DNA from: an uncultured Planctomycetaceae bacterium
GTDB taxonomy: Bacteria > Planctomycetota > Planctomycetia > Pirellulales > Pirellulaceae
DNA: 44,987 nt
Assembly: GCA_903927685.1 (NCBI GenBank)
Contig: CAIYOB010000936.1
Coordinates: forward strand, 1 to 44,987
Reading direction: 5' to 3'
Shown: positions 22,827-31,399 of the stretch, one piece after another
Numbering within the stretch: position 1 is the first letter of the stretch
Layout of the letters: every line of letters starts with the position of its first letter
Translations under genes and position numbers: made by a program
The notes under the pieces: generated by a model
Told to the model about the DNA's origin: nothing
The model's database searches: none
The model's input: the letters and a program-made list of their open reading frames with translations, nothing else

Positions 22827-23069
22827 GTCGGCTTCAGCCGACACCCGGTTTGCCACCAGCTTCAGCTGGTGGACAGCGGGCTGCCCCCCAAGCAATGAGC
22901 CGGCTTCAGCCGGGCTTCTCGATTCGAGGTTTCAACCGAAGCGCAGAGCAGGGCAGGCGCATGTCTGAAGACCTTGTGAAGCCCGGCTGAAGCCGGCTAA
23001 CGGAGAACTCCCGGCAGGGCCGCCCACCAGCTGAAGCTGGTGGCAAACTTGGAGCCGACTGAAGTCGGC
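22827..23069. repeat. Two inverted copies of a three-hairpin composite repeat
   Basis: The left copy has three perfect or near-perfect hairpins with the loop TTCA. These are GTCGGC/GCCGAC (22827-22842), CCACCAGC/GCTGGTGG (22853-22872) and GCCGGC/GCCGGGC (22899-22915). The right copy has the same set in reverse order with loop TGAA: GCCCGGC/GCCGGC (22981-22997), CCACCAGC/GCTGGTGG (23024-23043) and GCCGAC/GTCGGC (23054-23069). The last hairpin has its two arms exchanged relative to the left copy, which keeps pairing. The central 25 bp around the CCACCAGC hairpins are identical between copies. It resembles REP/BIME-type intergenic elements. Irregular spacing rules out CRISPR. Confidence 0.9.
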
Positions 23070-23234
23070 TGAAAGACTCGGGTCCAGCCTGGGCGGTGCG
23101 GGCGGTGAGCGAGGGAGCGTCTCTGAGACTGTCACCAGTCCCGTGGCGCGAGGGCAGAAAACGAAGGCTTAACCTCGACTGTATCAATCAGAGTCGCGGT
23201 AGGGACCGCCGGTTACCCGGCGGCCCCCCGCACA

Positions 23235-23267
23235 GATCCGTACGTGGGGAACTACCCCATACGGCTC
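23235..23267 (-). ncRNA. Group II intron domain V
   Basis: A 33-base hairpin on the minus strand: GAGCCGTATG pairs with CGTACGGATC, with an upper GGGG/CCCC stem. The AGC of the catalytic triad is present near the 5' side. The apical loop reads TAGTT where intact domain V usually has a GNRA tetraloop, and the closing region has an A where TTC is more usual, consistent with decay. Confidence 0.78.
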
Positions 23268-23268
23268 C

Positions 23269-23872
23269 TACCTTGGGTATGACGGTCAGTCGCTGGGCGA
23301 CCTACTTGCCGTGCGCCACCCAGACAGAACGACACCCAATTCCGGCTCGGTGTCCGGTAGGTGGCCGCCGGAATGCCGCTTCCCTTGGTCGATCCCCTTT
23401 CCTCCACGGACTCCGCCGCCGGAGTTCCGGCTTTGTTCGTCCGCTTCCTTGGTACTACGAGATCGTCCGACTCCCCGAAGACGTACACGTCGGCTGTTCG
23501 GCATACGCCTTGTCCGACCGCTCCTTGCCGCCCCACGGTGCAACCGTGCGGGCCGACTCCTATGGGGGAGAGTCGTGCTTCGGCTGAGGAGATCTTCGGG
23601 GTCTCCCGGTTCCCGTGCTGAGCGGTTCCACGCATGCGCAGGGTCTCTGACTCCGCCGCGTCGCCCCCGGACTCGCCAAATAACGTCCGTTGGCGCATGG
23701 CCTTCCCCATGACAGGACAAGGTCGGCACGCGGAAGTGATGATTTCGGAGTTCAATACCTGGCCTGCGTGTACCCCTGTCCCAGCAACACCTGCGATGTT
23801 ACCATCGCCGGCGCAGGACGCGGGGCCGAGACGGCTGGCTAGTCCTTTCTCGTATGGCTCTTTCATCCACAC
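23269..23872 (-). pseudogene. Fragment of group II intron reverse transcriptase ORF (N-terminal leader only)
   Basis: The frame opens MWMKEPYEKGLASRLGPAS and continues with VHAGQVLNSEIITS, ESETLRMRGTAQHGNRET, VYVFGESDDLVVPRKRTNKAG and AAESVEERGSTKGS to RTPSRNWVSFCLGGARQV. This is the known leader text of a class of group II intron proteins. In intact copies the reverse-transcriptase domain then begins (FTALLHHV...). Here, about 20 residues after RTPSR, the frame leaves the family and runs into domain V. All catalytic RT motifs, including YADD, are absent. Fragment only; no function expected. Confidence 0.75.
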
Positions 23873-23931
23873 CTCTCAGCCGGTTTTGACCGGCGCTTTC
23901 CCTGTCCCGTTCAATTGCCCGACAGCCCGCA

Positions 23932-24365
23932 GCCAGTTGAGCCAGTTTGGAGACAACTCGGTCCAATTCCGCAACCAACTCGACGATTCTCCGATTCTCG
24001 CCGTTGTCCGCGTCGCGGAGTGTCTTGACCCACTCACGGTAGTACCACAAGGTTCCATCCTTACCGCCCTCAAATTTTGACCAGATGTCGTCGCCGTGGA
24101 TGCGGTAGTCGAGCAGGAGGGACCGGGCATTGTGCAACTTGTCCGAGGCCGATACGAGCCGGGCGAAAGCCGAGGCATGCGACAAGTGCGCGATGTACTT
24201 CTCCTTCCGTTCGCGCCAGTCGGGTTTGGGGGATTCCAGTGTGTCGGTACAGGACAGCACGATGTCAGCTACCCGCGGGCCAAAACGTTGGCGGATGTCG
24301 CTGATCCTCGATGCGCTAATGATTCGTTTCTTCCGCTTCTCGGCGTGCCCGACGGGGGAAATTGA
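23932..24365 (-). pseudogene. 3' part of an HD-domain (RelA/SpoT-type) hydrolase gene
   Basis: A minus-strand frame entered after a stop at about 24374 reads ISDIRQRFGPRVADIVLSC, TDTLESPKPDWRERKEKYIAHL, ASAFARLVSASDKLHNARSLL, IHGDDIWSKFEGGKDGTLWYYREW and VAELDRVVSKLAQLA (given in parts). This matches the second half of small HD-domain phosphohydrolases related to the SpoT hydrolase domain, including the late Asp in SASDKLHNAR. The first half, with the H..HD metal motif, is missing. The residues before ISDIRQ (EKRKKRIISAS) are unrelated. The natural C-terminus is at about the point where the intron relic begins. A GTG at 24260 could start a shorter frame, but that product would be inactive. 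Confidence 0.72.
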
Positions 24366-24463
24366 CCCGCGTCAAGTCCCGCCAACGCCGGTTGGCGTAG
24401 AATCCGGACGGTGCGGGGCGAAGGATGTCAACACAATGCCTTGATCGTGTGCCGAGAGTGATC

Positions 24464-25237
24464 ATGATGCCAACGCGGAAGATTGTGCAGATCGACGAAA
24501 GCAAGTGCGACGGCTGCGGCCAGTGCGTGCCGTCTTGTGCCGAGGGTGCGATTCGGATTGTCGCGGGCAAAGCCCGCCTGGTGTCCGACGTGTACTGCGA
24601 TGGCTTGGGGGCGTGCCTGGGCCACTGTCCGCAAGATGCAATCACGGTCATCGAGCGTGAAGCACTGCCGTTCGACGAGCGGGCGGCCCATGCGCACGTC
24701 GCCGCGCTGCGGGAGCCGGAGACGCCTCGGCCCGCGTCCGGCGGCTGCCCTGGCGCAGCCGTCAAGAGCCTGCGGCTGAACATCCTGTCCGACGCACCGG
24801 CCGCGCGGTTCGCCGAAGGCGGCGTGGCGGCGGACCCCAGTTCCAGCCGCTTGGCCAACTGGCCGCTGCAGTTGCCGCTGGTGCCTCCCACGGCGCCCTA
24901 CCTGCAGGATGCCGACGTGCTGCTGGTGGCCGACTGTGTGCCGGTGGCCCATCCCGATTTCCATCGCCGGTTCCTGGACGGCCGGCCGGTGCTGATGGGC
25001 TGTCCCAAACTGGATCACGCCGCGGCGCACGTGCAAAAGCTGGCCCAGATCGTTCGCGTCGCCGGGCTGCGGAGCATCACAGTGCTGCACATGGAAGTCC
25101 CCTGCTGTACGGGGCTGGTGCAAATCGCGCAGGCCGCGGTGGCCGCCGCGGGCGGCGGCGTGCCGATCCACGACATCACGATCGCCCTCGATGGCCGCGA
25201 GTTGACGGCCGCCGCCCCACGCACCGCCGCTGGCTAA
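24464..25237 (+). CDS. Ferredoxin-like 4Fe-4S protein
   Basis: 257 residues from the ATG at 24464 (a second ATG follows at 24467); a longer frame from 24425 adds 13 unconvincing residues. The first cluster motif is complete: C-DG-C-GQ-C-VPS-C (residues 15-25). In the second, C-DGLGA-C-LGH-CP, the position of the second Cys is Leu, leaving three Cys. The family text YCDGLGACLGHCP is typical, so this is not decay. The C-terminal part (about 140-240) has VADCVPVAHPDFHRRFL, VLMGCPKLDHA and LHMEVPCCTGL, with more conserved Cys that may hold another metal centre. An electron-transfer role is likely; the partner is unknown. It converges on the sulfatase gene across two hairpins. Confidence 0.82.
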   Translation: MMPTRKIVQIDESKCDGCGQCVPSCAEGAIRIVAGKARLVSDVYCDGLGACLGHCPQDAITVIEREALPFDERAAHAHVAALREPETPRPASGGCPGAAVKSLRLNILSDAPAARFAEGGVAADPSSSRLANWPLQLPLVPPTAPYLQDADVLLVADCVPVAHPDFHRRFLDGRPVLMGCPKLDHAAAHVQKLAQIVRVAGLRSITVLHMEVPCCTGLVQIAQAAVAAAGGGVPIHDITIALDGRELTAAAPRTAAG

Positions 25238-25241
25238 AGAA

Positions 25242-25302
25242 GGACAGCGGCGACTCACCGTGCCGGGCCCAACGAAGTTGGGCGCGATGGGCCCGGCTGT
25301 CC
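25242..25302. terminator. Long hairpin between convergent genes
   Basis: Outer arms GGACAGC (25242-25248) and GCTGTCC (25296-25302) enclose perfect 10-base arms GCCGGGCCCA (25262-25271) and TGGGCCCGGC (25288-25297). An alternative inner hairpin CCCAAC/GTTGGG also exists. The overlap of GC at 25296-25297 means the outer and inner stems cannot be complete together. It sits just after the ferredoxin stop and can act on either strand. Confidence 0.55.
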
Positions 25303-25307
25303 AGAGA

Positions 25308-25330
25308 ACCCGGCCCCTCAGCGAGCCGGG

Positions 25331-25331
<1 letters not shown>
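25308..25331. terminator. Second hairpin between convergent genes
   Basis: ACCCGGC and GCCGGGT form 7-base arms with a 10-base loop, ending on the last base of the sulfatase stop codon. It probably helps end one or both transcripts. No T-run. Confidence 0.4.
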
Positions 25332-26902
<1,571 letters not shown>

Positions 26903-27007
26903 CTTAAGTCGCCTTGGGAGTCGTGGGGCCCACGTTCGAGACGGTGAACGGATAACGCCGGTGCCTGCGGCTTGCCGTTAACGGAGGCAGTGATCTTCGT
27001 GTCGTGC

Positions 27008-28684
27008 TCATTTCGGCGCCGGAGCGCCACCAAAGACGTCACGGACGGCTTCCAGGTACTGCATGCCGTGAACCGTGTCCGGTTCCAGGTAGCTGCCCTC
27101 GGTCCATTCGTTCCAGCAGTTGATATTCAAGATCCGCGGACCGCCAGGCTTGGACAGCAGACGCCGCTTGGTCATCTCCAACGCTTCCCGGAACCGCTCC
27201 GGCGTGTTGCCGCTGATCGTGTTCGTGAACGGGTAGCCGAAGTTGCCGAACTCGTCGTCCTGGTGAGCCCGCGGACTGGAATCCCAGCCCATCGTCACGT
27301 TGGGAAAGTAGGGCACGCGGAACTTGCGCTCCGCCTCGCTCCAATACCGGAAGTAACTGTCGCGGACTTCGTCGTAGTCGGTCTGCAACTGCGGCAGCGG
27401 CACGTGATGAATCCAGACGTACGAGGTGACCGAATCGAAGCCCAGGTCCAGGACCAGCTGGGCCGCGTCCCCCGGCTTGTTCTCGCCGGGCAGGATCGGC
27501 TGCCCCCAGACCACGGCGTTCAAGTGCAGGCCCGGCAAGCCGGCCGCGACCGCTCGGGCACGAAACTTGTCCAACGCCGCCCGCGTCGCCGGGACGCTCC
27601 CGAAGCTGTCCAGCAACTTGGTCAACTCGTAGAACGAAAAGTACGGCCGCCCGTCGATCCGCCAATAGGACGGATGCTGGAAGTACGCGCGGATCACGTG
27701 GTCGCAGATCTTCTCGAAATTCTCCGGCGTGACCGTGCCGGGATACAGGACCTGCCGTTCGGCGCCCCGCCGGTACGGATGAAGTTCGATCCAATCGTGA
27801 TTCGCCCACATAAAGGCGAATTTGAGCCGCGCGTTGTTCTCGGCTTTCAGGAACCCCAGATCGATCGGCCGGTCGAGGAACGGGCCGTCGTTGTAGTAGT
27901 ACCAATCGAAGATGAAGGCATCAATGCCGTGATCGGCCGCCGCTGCAATCTTCTGGGCCATGACCTTGGGGTCCGCTTCATCGGCGTAGCCCCACAGCGG
28001 CACGTTCGGCTGGTGATGACCGGGGAACCGCGGCCGGGCCGCCTTGACCAGGTCCCACTCGGACCACTCGGGACCCTTGCTCTTCACGTTTCGCGGATCG
28101 CCGGGATGGTAGTTGCCAAAGTAATAGCTCGCCACGGTGATCGCAGGCTCCGACTCGGCGGGCGCGGGCGCCGCCGCCGGCGCGGCCACTTCTCGGGCCG
28201 TGATGGAAACATTGTCCAAGCCGGGCGTGGCTTGGGCCGCTTGAAACGTGATGACGATGGCCGTCCCGGCAGGAACTTGGCCGGCGACCAGCTTCTGCTG
28301 CAACCCGGGGACGAAATCGCCGCTGGCCAACTCGACCAGGTTGCCGTCCAGGATGGCCGCGGTCAGCACCGAACCCGACCTCCACGGCTCGGACACATCA
28401 AACGTCAGCGTGACTTCCGAGGCTGTGTCCAGGACGCCGACCGGCTGTCGAAAGAAACCGAGCGTCGACGGATTGCAGGTCGGCGGCGCAGGACCGTTCT
28501 GGCTGTGGATGGCATAGGTGTTGGGCGAGCCTTTCCAGCCGGCGGGCAAGCCGCCGTACCAGCCGTTCGCCCCGGGCGTCAGGCCGCCCAGGTCGCTAAA
28601 GTCGCCGTTGACGACCCGCAGTTCCGCCGGAGCGGCCGCGGGGACGAGCAGGAAGGCGCCGAGTACAGCAAGGGTCAAGTTCAT
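27008..28684 (-). CDS. Secreted WbsX/GH99-like glycoside hydrolase-family protein
   Basis: 558 residues from the ATG at 28684, which overlaps the GH127 stop (ATGA); a longer frame reaching 29722 lies inside that gene and is chance. Signal peptide about 1-20 (LTLAVLGAFLLVPAAAPA). Residues 21-150 form a beta-rich domain (LRVVNGDFSDLGGLTPGANG...VTLTFDV) like a sugar-binding module. From about 175, after a Pro/Ala linker, comes a WbsX-type domain: VASYYFGNYHPGDPRN, EWDLVKAARPRFPGHHQP, ADHGIDAFIFDWYYYNDG and ILNINCWNEWTEGSYLEPD. The WNEWTEG motif is the family hallmark. The family is related to GH99 endo-mannosidases, but members are often named glycosyltransferases. Export and context support a hydrolase role. 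Confidence 0.87.
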   Translation of the reverse strand: MNLTLAVLGAFLLVPAAAPAELRVVNGDFSDLGGLTPGANGWYGGLPAGWKGSPNTYAIHSQNGPAPPTCNPSTLGFFRQPVGVLDTASEVTLTFDVSEPWRSGSVLTAAILDGNLVELASGDFVPGLQQKLVAGQVPAGTAIVITFQAAQATPGLDNVSITAREVAAPAAAPAPAESEPAITVASYYFGNYHPGDPRNVKSKGPEWSEWDLVKAARPRFPGHHQPNVPLWGYADEADPKVMAQKIAAAADHGIDAFIFDWYYYNDGPFLDRPIDLGFLKAENNARLKFAFMWANHDWIELHPYRRGAERQVLYPGTVTPENFEKICDHVIRAYFQHPSYWRIDGRPYFSFYELTKLLDSFGSVPATRAALDKFRARAVAAGLPGLHLNAVVWGQPILPGENKPGDAAQLVLDLGFDSVTSYVWIHHVPLPQLQTDYDEVRDSYFRYWSEAERKFRVPYFPNVTMGWDSSPRAHQDDEFGNFGYPFTNTISGNTPERFREALEMTKRRLLSKPGGPRILNINCWNEWTEGSYLEPDTVHGMQYLEAVRDVFGGAPAPK

Positions 28685-31203
28685 GGTTTGCGCTCCGAGG
28701 AATGCGTTTCGACCTTCCATTCCAACACGCCGCTGGAGAACTGCGGCTGCAGCTGTACGGCCAGCCGCAGCCCCGTCGTGGTCACAGGAGGGAATGTGAC
28801 GCGATTGAAGCGGTCCTTGGCGACGCCGAGGTCCGCGGCCCCGGCGACCGGCTTCCAATCCTCGCCGTCGCGGTACAGCAGCTTCCAGGCCTGCGGCACG
28901 CGGCATTGGCCGACGCCCGTGTCGTCGAACCAGTACACGGCGACCGCGGCCACCGTCTGAGCCTTGCCCAAATCGTATTGCAGCCATTCCTCCGTCCCAC
29001 GATGCGGCCACCACGTCAACCGCGGAATGTCGTGGTCGTTCGAGTTCTTCGGTTCGAGGCCGTCGCCCACCGCGTCGACGGTGTCGCTGTCGTTGCAATG
29101 CGAGGTGCTGGCCTTGTACAATGACGGCTTGGGCTGCGCCGGTTCGGGCCAGTCCCGGGCCTCCGCCCCCGTGCCGATCACCGGGAAGGCCGAGATCCGC
29201 AGCCGAGCCGCGCCCATCGGGATCAAGGTCACTGTCTCCTCCGGTTCCGCCGACTTGACTGGCTGCGGGATAACTTCGTTGATGCAGCCGCGCGGATCGA
29301 GGATCCAGTTCGGAATCCGCTTGGCCTTGGCCTGCAGCCGCACTGGCACGGCTTCGCTGCAGAACGGCTGGTTGTCCGCGGGCCAATCCGCCTGGACGAC
29401 CTGGAACGTTGCCGGCTCTGCGTTCGCCAGCACCAGCCCATAGTTCCACGGCGAGCCGGGGAAGATGTCCCAGGCTGGCCATTGGTCGGTGCCGCCGTGA
29501 CGCTTGTATTCCTCCTTGATCTGCAGCGAATAAGTAAGCGGCCCGCGGTTCACGCTGACCGTGCCGCGGTTGTCCGTCCAGGTGGTCAGCTGTACCTGCA
29601 TCGGCAGCCCGAGGACCAGTTGGTCGCCGTTCTTCCACGTGCGGTCCACCTTGGCCAGCTTGCCGGCCGGCAACACCGCCCCGAGGGCTTCGCCGTTCAG
29701 GGTCAGCCGGGCTTGCTCGCACCAGGCCGGGATCCGCAGGTACAGCGGAAAGGCGGCGTCCTTGGGCAGCGCGACGTGGAAGGTGATCTGCTCTTCAAAC
29801 GGATAGCGGGTGTCCTCGACGATCTTGGCCGTGACGCCGTCGGCGACCTGGGCCTGGACTTCGCAGGGTGCGTACAGGTAGGCGGCCAGTCCGTTGCCGG
29901 GGGCCGCATACCACAGGTGCTGGGTGAAATACGGCCAGGCGTGCCCGGAGTTATGCTGGCAGCAGCGATGGTCGTGCGGGTTCATGTGGAACATGGGGCC
30001 GCCGTTCTGGACGCCGGGGGCCTTGTTCGTATGGTCGCTCTGCGGCTGATTCGGCGCGGTCAGGTAACGCAGCGCTTTCAGGTCCGCCGTCATGCTGGCC
30101 GGATAGCTGTTGAACGTGGCGTTCTCGCAGCGTTCGGCCCAGGCCGGATCGCCGGTCACGGAAACCAGCAGCCCGTCCGAGAGCATTTCTTCCGCGATCC
30201 CGCAGGTCTCGATGGCTTGCCGCGGACCGTTGTAGCCGGCCCGTGCGTTCTCGTCCGCCCCGAACATGCCGCCGGGGACTTGCCCATACAAGTGCCGGAT
30301 CTTGCTCCAGACGTGTTCGGTAGCCGTCCGATGCTCGGCGTTCTGGCTCAGCATCCAATAGATCGCCGGCTCGCGAAACGCCTGGGCGATGTTGACGTTG
30401 TGCCAGTTGGCGATTTCGCGTCCGGGCGTATCGGTGACGGTGTCCCAGCGGGCCGTCCGGCGGTGGGTTTTGTGGGACAGGTCCAGCAGCCACGGCTGGC
30501 CGGTGATGTTGTACAGCCAGAGGATGCTGTACAGCTGGTCGCCGCCCCGCATCGCGGGCCAGTAACCGACAAGGAACCTGTCCTCGGGCACCGCGGCCAG
30601 GTAGCGGAAGTACTTTTCCATCAGCTCGAGCACACGCGGATCGCTGGTCCGCTCATAGTACGTCTGCAGACAGAACAGCATGATCATGTTCGGCCACAGG
30701 TCGTCGCGGCCGGTCAGGTCCGTCGCCACGCCCGAGCGGCCCTTGTCCGGCCCGAACCAGCCATCGGCCTGCTGGCTGTTCAACGCGCCTTCGATCCAGA
30801 GGTGTGCTTCCTGGATCATCCGCTCGTTTTCCAGCAGGTACGCGCAGCCGATGAAGCCCTTGACCCAATACGGCACCTCTTCCCAGCCGCGTTCGCCGAC
30901 GCCGGTCTTGCTGAGCCAGGCGTTGTTTTCCTTCTTGAGAAAGCCGCTGATTTCGGTCAGGTGCCCGTGGAAGCCGTCGGCCTGCAACTCCAACTGACGC
31001 TTGAGCCAGCCCGCCGGGCGAACCGCGCCCAGCGGCAAACGGACTACCGGACTGGGCACCAGCGGCGCGCGGTTCGCGACGTAATGGTCGTACTTGGCGG
31101 CCGTATCCGGCCGGTCCACGATCGTCACCTGGGCCGGGGCGGAACCGGCGGCCAGGACAAGCAACACGGCAGGGATCAGGCACAGCATGCGTGGCATCGT
31201 CAT
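28681..31203 (-). CDS. GH127-like beta-L-arabinofuranosidase with C-terminal discoidin domain
   Basis: 840 residues from the ATG at 31203, with AAGGAG at good spacing; a longer frame adds 13 codons. Signal peptide about 1-25. The catalytic domain runs to about 640. It keeps the zinc-thiolate site known from Bifidobacterium HypBA1 (Glu338, Cys340, Cys417, Cys418, with Glu322 as acid/base): here Glu332 and Cys334 in ETC, Cys414-Cys415 in HRCCQHN, and Glu318 in ADENA. Other family text: VRLPLGAVRPAGWLKRQL, PYWVKGFIG, GYWPAMRGGDQLYS, and VNRGPLTYSL. From about 690 a discoidin (F5/8C-type) module follows (EEWLQYDLGKAQTVAAVAVYW, cut here: EEWLQYDLGKAQ). It probably releases L-arabinofuranose or a similar sugar in the periplasm or outside. 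Overlaps the WbsX/GH99-like gene. Confidence 0.9.
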   Translation of the reverse strand: MTMPRMLCLIPAVLLVLAAGSAPAQVTIVDRPDTAAKYDHYVANRAPLVPSPVVRLPLGAVRPAGWLKRQLELQADGFHGHLTEISGFLKKENNAWLSKTGVGERGWEEVPYWVKGFIGCAYLLENERMIQEAHLWIEGALNSQQADGWFGPDKGRSGVATDLTGRDDLWPNMIMLFCLQTYYERTSDPRVLELMEKYFRYLAAVPEDRFLVGYWPAMRGGDQLYSILWLYNITGQPWLLDLSHKTHRRTARWDTVTDTPGREIANWHNVNIAQAFREPAIYWMLSQNAEHRTATEHVWSKIRHLYGQVPGGMFGADENARAGYNGPRQAIETCGIAEEMLSDGLLVSVTGDPAWAERCENATFNSYPASMTADLKALRYLTAPNQPQSDHTNKAPGVQNGGPMFHMNPHDHRCCQHNSGHAWPYFTQHLWYAAPGNGLAAYLYAPCEVQAQVADGVTAKIVEDTRYPFEEQITFHVALPKDAAFPLYLRIPAWCEQARLTLNGEALGAVLPAGKLAKVDRTWKNGDQLVLGLPMQVQLTTWTDNRGTVSVNRGPLTYSLQIKEEYKRHGGTDQWPAWDIFPGSPWNYGLVLANAEPATFQVVQADWPADNQPFCSEAVPVRLQAKAKRIPNWILDPRGCINEVIPQPVKSAEPEETVTLIPMGAARLRISAFPVIGTGAEARDWPEPAQPKPSLYKASTSHCNDSDTVDAVGDGLEPKNSNDHDIPRLTWWPHRGTEEWLQYDLGKAQTVAAVAVYWFDDTGVGQCRVPQAWKLLYRDGEDWKPVAGAADLGVAKDRFNRVTFPPVTTTGLRLAVQLQPQFSSGVLEWKVETHSSERKP

Positions 31204-31399
31204 GGAATTCTCCTTGGAGGCAGGACGCCGGGCGGCGCCCACGTATTGCGGGACGGCCCGTAATTATGCGCGAACTCCGCCTCCGGTTCCAGGATAAGTG
31301 AGCGGAATGGCGCTAGCCACCGGTTCCGGATTGGACGCGATTCCGGCGGCTGGCGCCGTGCCGCTCAGGGGACATCGGACAGCTATTCCTCGACGGTGC

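Larger units (their letters stand above)
23198..23930 (-). mobile_element. Group II intron relic, internally deleted
   Basis: On the minus strand, this stretch begins with the segment that precedes the intron-encoded reverse transcriptase in bacterial group II introns: AGGGAAAGCG, a small hairpin GCCGGT/ACCGGC, then GAGAGGTGTGGATGAAAGAG. It runs about 600 bases in the usual leader and first ORF part, then jumps straight to domain V (23267-23235) and domain VI. The last hairpin is GCCGCCGG/CCGGCGGT, ending CCCTACC at about 23199. The reverse transcriptase, maturase and most ribozyme domains (I-III) are missing. It cannot splice or move. The left end was fixed from the domain VI ending; the right end (about 23925-23935) is approximate. 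Confidence 0.82.

Noticed and set aside
22827..23069. CRISPR array
   Set aside because: Hairpins differ in stem sequence, spacing is irregular and the two halves are inverted relative to each other. No constant spacer length and no cas genes.
28685..29722. N-terminal extension of the WbsX/GH99-like frame into the GH127 gene
   Set aside because: The region is already coded by GH127 in another frame, and the extension has no domain. The ATG at 28684 is followed by a proper signal peptide.
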